NCBI GenBank assembly: GCA_009995385.1 | Contig: JAACPT010000011.1 | Coordinates: 1-32,481 of the forward strand | DNA length: 32,481 bases | Reading direction: 5' to 3' | Source of the DNA: Candidatus Parcubacteria bacterium | GTDB taxonomy: Bacteria; Patescibacteriota; Minisyncoccia; Phycocordibacterales; UBA918 | In this document: positions 26,171-32,481 of the stretch, piece by piece | Position numbering within the stretch: position 1 is the stretch's first letter | Layout of the letters: each line of letters begins with the position of its first letter | The notes under the pieces: generated by a model | Seen by the model: only the letters and a program-made list of their open reading frames with translations | What the model was told of the DNA's origin: nothing | The model's database searches: none | Position numbers and translations under genes: made by a program

Positions 26171-26273
26171 CAAAACTGGTCAACCGTGGCAATAGGACAT
26201 TTCCTTTACTTTTTGATACTAGCAAATTCCACGAAACACACATCGAACTAGCTTTTGTGCTACCCTACTCCAT

Positions 26274-26591
26274 ATGGCAAAACCTCGTGGTCGAGAACAT
26301 TCCACCCTCACTGAAACGGCTACTTTAGTAGTGGGTGAACTCACCAAAATACCTGGCATTAAGATGATTGCGCCAGGAGAAATACGTACTAATAGCCGTG
26401 GTGCCAGCGGGCGATTCGTAACCTGTGTATACACCACCGCTGGATTCGAGCTCATCATCAGTGGACAAAGTACTCAGAAAGTAGCCGTACATACCTCTAG
26501 TGAGGCGAAAGTAATCTTTACCATACTCAAAGCCAGTAAAAAACTCCGCGAGTACGAATTTAAAGAGAGAGAACGACGACCTGAAATATAA
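26274..26591 (+). CDS. Small conserved-looking hypothetical protein (possibly DUF2103-like)
   Basis: 105 aa; GREHSTLTETATLVVGELTKIPGIKMIAPGEI...; preceded by TGC-TACCCT and followed by a terminator. Confidence 0.6.
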   Translation: MAKPRGREHSTLTETATLVVGELTKIPGIKMIAPGEIRTNSRGASGRFVTCVYTTAGFELIISGQSTQKVAVHTSSEAKVIFTILKASKKLREYEFKERERRPEI

Positions 26592-26623
26592 AAAAGCAGG
26601 GCGCAAAAGCGCCCTGCTTTTTT
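26590..26623. terminator. Bidirectional terminator
   Basis: AAAAAAGCAGGGCGC-AAAA-GCGCCCTGCTTTTTT. Confidence 0.92.
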
Positions 26624-26631
26624 AAGTATTC

Positions 26632-28776
26632 TTACAATTCTTGAATTGAAGGAATCACTTCAATCCTGGTTTCTGTTGAAGTACTCACTCCACTTAATGG
26701 ATTATTGCAGGTCAACCGAACGATTTGTGCGGCGGTAAGTGCTTCCGTTGTCGTACTATAAAGCTGTTCATCTATGCTTCCGACATGAACAAATGCACTC
26801 GGTGCGGTCTTCGCACCATAGAGAATACAATCCATGTTAGATTCAGTAATAATTCCTATCTGTAGTGTGGTACTTGCACCAGACCGGATAATTTTCGAAT
26901 CAGGGCGGAGCCAAACGGTCGGAGCCGGTCCTCCTGTTGGAGGGTCTATTGGGACTAAGATACATTGATTTGTACCCAAGTCCCAAGTGTGTTCACTAGA
27001 ACAAATAGCTGAAATGATTATTATTTGGCTCTGTATAATGTTATTTCCATCGCGTGCTTGAATCGCGTTGTTGCCATGCGCAAGAGTACATAATTCATTA
27101 GTTCCCCCTGGATTACTTGAACACCGCACTCCGGTAGTTTCATTATATACATTGGGATCTGCAGCATCATTGATATTCCATGTAATCTCCCCCTCGCACG
27201 TCGATTCTCCGACTGAGATGTCGCAGTCAGAACCACTAAGTGTAGCGGTAGGTGGTACGGTAACTGTAAATGGTGCTGACCAACCAGACCAATTCGCAAT
27301 TGTACTGTCACTAGCATCCTCTATTATCTCATTGTTAACGTCAGCAAAATATCCGACTCGGTAATTGCTACCAGCCACCGCACCTACTGGTACCGTCCAG
27401 TCAATAGAGATGGTTTGACTAGACCCTATTCCCGTATTCGTTTCAACTCTAGAAACTGGAAGTGAGTACTCTGCTGGATCACTACCGTCTACATCGACAT
27501 AAATAAAACCAATATCATATGGACCAGCGACAGCGGTACCGGTGTTACTGATCGTACCTTCGATAGTAATTTGCTGACCAACCACGACAGAACCTGGAGT
27601 AACAGTTGGGAGACCGGCATTCAAATCTGGAGACGTTGGTAGAGTAACAGAAAACAATACTTCAGGGCTTGTGCTGATATTGCCAGCGTAATCTTTTGCT
27701 ACAGCATAGTACGAGTGGTTCTCTAGTGGATCAAACGGGCCAGCACTTTTAAAACACGTAGCATTTTCAACTAACGCATATGAACATGTTCCGATTGATA
27801 CCCCATCAACAAATATCTCGATACTAGTGACACCGGTCAGGACATCTCCTGCATCGACCCTAAAGGTAACAGTTTCATCTTCTAATGGCGCGATTGGTAA
27901 ATGACTCAAAGAAGTATACGTCGGAGCAGTAGTATCGAGTACAAACGGTTCCCAAACATTAAGAAAACCGCTTTTTGAGACGTTCAGGCTTTGGACTCCT
28001 TCCCCAATCAAATGATTAATATTGAGATGAATATAGAGTGACCAACCGTACCAGCCATCAGCGAGTACCTCTGGCGGAATTGCTTTGATTCCGACACCAC
28101 CACTCTGATTGACAGGTTTGCTTAGAACATTACTAGTATAATCAGGAATAGTTGGATCAAAACCATACAAGAAAAAATTTACGCCAGTAAGAGTACTTGC
28201 TCCATAGAGATCATGGATATAGTTCACTGCGTAACGGTATTCTGGACTAGAACTAGCGACCATCACTGATAACGGTGAGGGTGATATTTGTTGGTATTCA
28301 TATGGTTCACCTACCGGTGTCAACCACACCGTACCTGTCATCGCTCTTTGACGGGGTAGTACTTCAGGATTTGAATATACGAAGGAGGAGAAAAAATCAC
28401 GATAATTACTACCACCGTCTACATCGTATGCCACAGAGTGGATGACTGGATCAAAACACACTGGACCAATTCTATAATCGTTACTACTGCCTATCGCAAA
28501 ACTTATCCATTCGTTAGAAGTAGCATTGCGTACCGCAATAACCGCTGAATCAGCGGTTGTCGTCGCCTTTGTATTTCGGTCACGTAACTCTAGTGTCAGT
28601 GCTACTTCATTCACACCACAAGTGGTGGTGTCAGTACCATCAATCGAGGTAATAACATCAGTCCAGCCGTAACGGCCATACGGACCAGCCGCTACAGCGG
28701 TCAAAGTTGAGAAAGTAAAAAAAACTATTACTACCGACAAAAGAAAACGTGTACTATTGAGTGTAATTTTTTTCAT
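26632..28776 (-). CDS. Large secreted cell-surface protein with CARDB-like and Ig-like domains
   Basis: Signal peptide; SPDLNAGLPTVTPGSVVVGQQITIEGTISNTGTAVAGPYDIGFIYVD...EIIEDASDSTIANWSGWSAPFTV is CARDB-like. Confidence 0.8.
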   Translation of the reverse strand: MKKITLNSTRFLLSVVIVFFTFSTLTAVAAGPYGRYGWTDVITSIDGTDTTTCGVNEVALTLELRDRNTKATTTADSAVIAVRNATSNEWISFAIGSSNDYRIGPVCFDPVIHSVAYDVDGGSNYRDFFSSFVYSNPEVLPRQRAMTGTVWLTPVGEPYEYQQISPSPLSVMVASSSPEYRYAVNYIHDLYGASTLTGVNFFLYGFDPTIPDYTSNVLSKPVNQSGGVGIKAIPPEVLADGWYGWSLYIHLNINHLIGEGVQSLNVSKSGFLNVWEPFVLDTTAPTYTSLSHLPIAPLEDETVTFRVDAGDVLTGVTSIEIFVDGVSIGTCSYALVENATCFKSAGPFDPLENHSYYAVAKDYAGNISTSPEVLFSVTLPTSPDLNAGLPTVTPGSVVVGQQITIEGTISNTGTAVAGPYDIGFIYVDVDGSDPAEYSLPVSRVETNTGIGSSQTISIDWTVPVGAVAGSNYRVGYFADVNNEIIEDASDSTIANWSGWSAPFTVTVPPTATLSGSDCDISVGESTCEGEITWNINDAADPNVYNETTGVRCSSNPGGTNELCTLAHGNNAIQARDGNNIIQSQIIIISAICSSEHTWDLGTNQCILVPIDPPTGGPAPTVWLRPDSKIIRSGASTTLQIGIITESNMDCILYGAKTAPSAFVHVGSIDEQLYSTTTEALTAAQIVRLTCNNPLSGVSTSTETRIEVIPSIQEL

Positions 28777-28784
28777 AAAAATAG

Positions 28785-29297
28785 CTATTCTACAGTACTA
28801 AATTCAGACATTTTTAACATACGATCAAGTCTCTCTTCTGTTGATTCATTTCTATCAACAGCACCAAACGTCCTCGTACTCACTTCTGGAACTGCATTTT
28901 CTTGAATCAACAAATCATATGCTTCAGTATTTGGTAAAACTTCAGTAGTCACGGTTATGGTCGACATCGGCTCGATATCGCTAATGTTTACCTCTTTTCC
29001 ATCAATCACTACAGCAGACAATCCACCGAGCCCGACAGAAACAGTTCCTTCTCCCGGTACTGCCACGCGTAGAAACGCTCCATCTGGATCAACCATCATA
29101 ATGGTGCCAGATATAGTCTTAATATCTACCACTGGAGCTATTTCTACTTCAGTTGCAACTACCGGCGGTACGCCTTCCTTCTCTCTTTGCATAAATGATA
29201 GGGCAAGTATTACTACGACCAAGAAGACTAGTAAAAATGAAACAATAATTAATCCATTACGAAAAAAAATATGTGATATCGGCATTGGTGACAGCAT
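28785..29297 (-). CDS. N-terminally membrane-anchored hypothetical protein
   Basis: TM segment GLIIVSFLLVFLVVVILALSF; acidic soluble domain; same strand, 8 bp upstream of the surface protein gene. Confidence 0.7.
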   Translation of the reverse strand: MLSPMPISHIFFRNGLIIVSFLLVFLVVVILALSFMQREKEGVPPVVATEVEIAPVVDIKTISGTIMMVDPDGAFLRVAVPGEGTVSVGLGGLSAVVIDGKEVNISDIEPMSTITVTTEVLPNTEAYDLLIQENAVPEVSTRTFGAVDRNESTEERLDRMLKMSEFSTVE

Positions 29298-29508
29298 GAT
29301 AAATAAATTGCTATATGATAAACCGTTTTGTTAATTATAGCGCATCAATATGCAAATTAGTTATATGATGGGGTATACCCGTGGCATTATTTTGTTGCTC
29401 TCATCGTCACAAATCACTGAATATATTTGTTCGCTGCGCTCCAAGCACTACTGAGTATTCATGACCCCATATCGGGAAGAGATACGCATCGTGCGCAAGC
29501 ACAGTACT

Positions 29509-29549
29509 AAAACAAAAAACCTACGCGTGACGCGTAGGTTTTTTGTTTT
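29509..29549. terminator. Strong terminator immediately after L2
   Basis: AAAACAAAAAACCTACGCG-TGA-CGCGTAGGTTTTTTGTTTT (19-bp stem). Confidence 0.92.
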
Positions 29550-30408
29550 ACTTCTTTCCGCCCATCAGCCGACCTGGCTTGCGACGAGAAACGATCATCT
29601 TGTTCGAATACTTCTTTGGTGAACGAGTCTTCTGTCCCTTTCCAGTTGGGCGACCTTGCTTGGTACGAGAGCGACGATGTCCTCGTGGTGCCTTTCCTTC
29701 ACCTCCTCCATGTGGATGGTCAACAGCGTTTCGTGCGCTACCACGGTTCTTCGGACGAAGTCCCATGTGTCGAGCACGTCCAGCTTTTCCGATAGTGACG
29801 AGACGGTACTCTTCGTTAGATACCGATCCGATAGACGCCCAAGCAGTCTTGTGCACTTTTCGAATTTCTGACGATGGCATCTTAAGTGTCGTATGCGTGG
29901 CGTCTTGAGCTACCACTTCAGCAGCATTACCAGCTGACCGGGCTAGTCGAGCTCCAGCTCCTGGGTTGATTTCTACGTTGTACACGAAGGTACCAACGGG
30001 GATTGCCTGGAGTGGAAGTCGATTACCGATTTTTGGCTTGGCTGTTTCTGAGACAATTATCTCATCGCCTGCAGCAAGCTGTTGCGGTGCAAGAATGTAC
30101 CGACGTTCTCCATCAGCGTAACAAACAAGTGCTACGAATCCTGAACGAAACGGGTCATATTCAATCGTTTCAACGATTGCCGGTACATCTTTCTTATTGT
30201 ACTTAAAGTCGATTTCGCGGTAGGTTCGTTTATTACCACCACCACGATAGTGATTGGTGATACGTCCAGCACTATTGCGACCGCCAGTACTCTTCATCCC
30301 CTTTGTGAGGGACTTATGAGGATTGCTCTTTGTAGTAGTGAGCTTCTTTTTATACTCAATGACTGAACTATCACGACGTCCAGCTGAGGTTGGTTTATAT
30401 GATTTCAT
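29548..30408 (-). CDS. rplB: 50S ribosomal protein L2
   Basis: MKSYKPTSAGRRDSSVIEYKKKLTTTKSNPHKSLTKGMKSTGGRNSAGRITNHYRGGGNKR...AVDHPHGGGEGKAPRG. Confidence 0.98.
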   Translation of the reverse strand: MKSYKPTSAGRRDSSVIEYKKKLTTTKSNPHKSLTKGMKSTGGRNSAGRITNHYRGGGNKRTYREIDFKYNKKDVPAIVETIEYDPFRSGFVALVCYADGERRYILAPQQLAAGDEIIVSETAKPKIGNRLPLQAIPVGTFVYNVEINPGAGARLARSAGNAAEVVAQDATHTTLKMPSSEIRKVHKTAWASIGSVSNEEYRLVTIGKAGRARHMGLRPKNRGSARNAVDHPHGGGEGKAPRGHRRSRTKQGRPTGKGQKTRSPKKYSNKMIVSRRKPGRLMGGKK

Positions 30409-30449
30409 GGGTTAGAAACTAGTGGCTTTCGCCTTATCTTCCTAACGGA

Positions 30450-30821
30450 TTACACCAAATTAATGGTATCTCCTTTTTTAAGATACACGTAAGCTTTCTT
30501 CATACCGGCTACGTGCTTGGTGCGACTGCGACTGCCCATTAGGCGCTCCGCAGGTTTTTTGTTGACGATGTTCACCTTCACCGGCGTCACGTTGTAGAGT
30601 GCCTTCACTGCATCACGAACCTGGAATTTATTTGCATCACGTTTCACCGTAAAGGTGTACACGTTCTGCTCTCCTTGCCGCACTGATTTCTCAGTGATGC
30701 GTGGTCCAATGATGACAGCGTCGAGATTTCTATCAGTACTTTGCGCTTTTGACGCGACTACTTTCTTATTCTCGACAACACCCTCTTCCTTGGTTTCTTT
30801 CTTCTTTCCAAAGAGAGCCAT
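30450..30821 (-). CDS. rplW: 50S ribosomal protein L23 (N-terminally extended)
   Basis: IIGPRITEKSVRQGEQNVYTFTVKRDANKFQVRDAVKALYNVTPVKVNIVN; start at MALFGKKK. Confidence 0.95.
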   Translation of the reverse strand: MALFGKKKETKEEGVVENKKVVASKAQSTDRNLDAVIIGPRITEKSVRQGEQNVYTFTVKRDANKFQVRDAVKALYNVTPVKVNIVNKKPAERLMGSRSRTKHVAGMKKAYVYLKKGDTINLV

Positions 30822-30822
30822 A

Positions 30823-31506
30823 TTAGTTTGACTTAGGAGCAGCTGGCACGATACGCTTTTCCAAGATCTCAATTGAGCTTGGAGCATCGGCAACTACTAC
30901 ATACTTATAAGTGAGGAGGTCAACAGGGTTGACGTCCTTTGCTTGCATCACTTCAATGTTACCAAAGTTACGGAAGCTTTTTTCGATGAGCAAATCACGT
31001 CCAGCGAGAACAACCACTGCGGCATTCTTGCGCTTGGTAGCGAGCATTTCTAGCCCAGTTACTTTCGCGAGTGCAGAAACAATAAATTTAGCATCTTTTG
31101 TCTTTGGTTCAGTGAATTTTACGCTATCCACGAACAAGACTTCTTGGTCAGCAAATTTCTTTGAAAGTACGAGTGCGAGTGCTTTTGCGCGTACTTTCTT
31201 GTTGATCTTTACTGAGTAGTCTTTTTCGCTCGTTGGACCATGTGATACTCCACCACCCACCCAAATCGGTGAACGACGTGAACCATGTCGCGCGCGACCA
31301 GTTCCTTTTTGCTTCCATGGTTTTTTACCACCTCCGCGAACATCTCCTCGTCCTTTAGTATGAGCTGAACTCGAACGAGCGTTTGCCTGCATACCGATGA
31401 CCACTTCGTGAACAAGATCTGGGTTCCAAGCAACACCAAACACTGCTTCTGGAAGTGTTACCTTGCCAGTCTCTTTTCCCTCTTGTGAGAATACTTTTGC
31501 ATCCAT
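30823..31506 (-). CDS. rplD: 50S ribosomal protein L4
   Basis: [60 protein letters not shown]. Confidence 0.97.
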   Translation of the reverse strand: MDAKVFSQEGKETGKVTLPEAVFGVAWNPDLVHEVVIGMQANARSSSAHTKGRGDVRGGGKKPWKQKGTGRARHGSRRSPIWVGGGVSHGPTSEKDYSVKINKKVRAKALALVLSKKFADQEVLFVDSVKFTEPKTKDAKFIVSALAKVTGLEMLATKRKNAAVVVLAGRDLLIEKSFRNFGNIEVMQAKDVNPVDLLTYKYVVVADAPSSIEILEKRIVPAAPKSN

Positions 31507-31520
31507 ATGTTTTTTGTTAC

Positions 31521-32141
31521 TTAGGCGCCGTAGACCTCTACTAATGTTCCTTTTCGACCTGGAACAGCTCCTGATACGACAAGCGTATTTTCGGCTGCAT
31601 TTACTTGAAGTACTTTGAGTCCTTTGACTGTAACTCGATCGCTACCCATGCGACCAGCCATACGTGTGCCTTTGATGACACGCATAAAGCCAGTAGCACT
31701 AATAGAACCTGGTTCACGTTCAGAGTGCTTCTGACCGTGTGTGCGCTGACCGCCGCGGAACCCGTGACGCTTCACCACACCTTGGAATCCTTTTCCTTTT
31801 GAGATAGCAGAAACCGTGATGTCATCACCCGGTACAAAAATAGAAACATCTACTTTCGACCCTTTCTCGAGACCATCAATTAGCGCTTCTTCTCCCGCCC
31901 GTGGACGAAACTCTCGGGAAAGTGCCAAAGCACTACCGAAATGTCCTTTCTGGGCTTTACTAACCCGGTGCTCTTTTTGCGCACCAGAAGCAAGCTGTAC
32001 AGCTGCGTACCCGTCCTTTTCAGTAGATTTCACCTGTGCCACGATAGCTGGTGAAACAGTGAGTACTGTGGCCGCTCGGCAGACTCCTTCGGAGTCGAAG
32101 ACTTGTGTCATACCGGTCTTTGCTCCAACAATGAATTTCAT
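31521..32141 (-). CDS. rplC: 50S ribosomal protein L3
   Basis: MKFIVGAKTGMTQVFDSEG...GKGFQGVVKRHGFRGGQRTHGQKHSEREPGSISATGFMRVIKGTRMAGRMG. Confidence 0.97.
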   Translation of the reverse strand: MKFIVGAKTGMTQVFDSEGVCRAATVLTVSPAIVAQVKSTEKDGYAAVQLASGAQKEHRVSKAQKGHFGSALALSREFRPRAGEEALIDGLEKGSKVDVSIFVPGDDITVSAISKGKGFQGVVKRHGFRGGQRTHGQKHSEREPGSISATGFMRVIKGTRMAGRMGSDRVTVKGLKVLQVNAAENTLVVSGAVPGRKGTLVEVYGA

Positions 32142-32143
32142 TA

Positions 32144-32243
32144 TTGTATGGACTAACCTAATAAATTGCTTTAGACCCATACAACAAACCGCGCAGATTT
32201 TTTGGCGCGAGCACAGCTCGCAACGAAAATCCGCGCGGTTTGT
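32144..32243 (-). promoter_or_regulatory. Structured 5' leader of the L3 operon (two adjacent hairpins)
   Basis: TTGTATGG/CCATACAA next to the L3 ATG; ACAAACCGCGC/GCGCGGTTTGT enclosing GATTTT/AAAATC and GCGAGC-ACA-GCTCGC. Confidence 0.6.
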
Positions 32244-32291
32244 GCCCATTGGTCCGGGATTTCCCGTACATAGGTCTTTAAAGCTGGGGTG

Positions 32292-32319
32292 AGTATACCG
32301 TTTTATGAGAGAAAAGCAA
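32292..32319 (-). promoter_or_regulatory. Putative promoter of the L3-L4-L23-L2 operon
   Basis: Minus strand TTGCTT, 16-bp spacer, TATACT. Confidence 0.5.
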
Positions 32320-32362
32320 TAGTAGCAAACACTTTTCTGCTACCGTAGTCGTTAGTGATACC

Positions 32363-32480
32363 TTAGTGAATTATTGTTCCGGTCTCTTTTATTTCGCTCC
32401 GCAAGGTGTCAATCACCTCAGCAACACAACTATCAGAGAAAACTTGTTTGTCGTTGATATAACAACCAGCCACTAGTACC
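32363..32480 (-). CDS. Partial CDS (C terminus only), unknown function
   Basis: Minus-strand frame ...VLVAGCYINDKQVFSDSCVAEVIDTLRSEIKETGTIIH* running off the window edge. Confidence 0.45.
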   Translation of the reverse strand, partial: VLVAGCYINDKQVFSDSCVAEVIDTLRSEIKETGTIIH

Positions 32481-32481
32481 C

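Noticed and set aside
29335-29508. Possible tRNA or small RNA between L2 and the membrane-anchored gene
   Set aside because: No cloverleaf or TTCGANTC T-loop found; only a weak ATGGGGT/ACCCCAT pairing with a large loop.
32363-32480. The partial terminal CDS as ribosomal protein S10
   Set aside because: The C-terminal sequence VLVAGCYINDKQVFSDSCVAEVIDTLRSEIKETGTIIH does not resemble the S10 C terminus.
1-32481. CRISPR arrays, transposons with terminal inverted repeats, or rRNA genes
   Set aside because: No regularly spaced repeats, transposase motifs or rRNA segments were seen by eye on either strand.

Overview
The window reads as a Patescibacteria/CPR-type (Parcubacteria-like) chromosome segment; this taxonomic call is an inference from gene content and was not tested. 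From left to right it contains: the 3' end of a tmRNA with a possible recombinase remnant; a LuxI-like autoinducer-synthase-family acyltransferase beside a CheY-like response regulator and a PAS/HisKA histidine kinase; acetate kinase and phosphoketolase; a SET-domain protein; DUF1295, SGNH-hydrolase and YeeE/YedE genes; infC-rpmI-rplT; a beta-CASP MBL nuclease; ndk, map, adk, gmk and a cmk-like gene; secY; and a minus-strand S10/spc-type ribosomal protein cluster (L15, S5, L18, L6, S8, S14, L5, L24, L14, S17, L29, L16, S3, L22, S19, then L2, L23, L4, L3). The ribosomal cluster is broken by strong hairpins, promoters and a roughly 3.7-kb insertion carrying surface-protein genes between L2 and S19. 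The most interesting signals are: (i) the LuxI-like gene with a near-consensus promoter and operator-like inverted repeat; (ii) the fragmented ribosomal superoperon with long structured leaders; (iii) a recurring leaderless-promoter arrangement (-10 box, then 6-8 nt, then ATG); (iv) a SET-domain methyltransferase; (v) a small gene split by a -1 frameshift at an A6 run. All calls were made by eye, with no database search.
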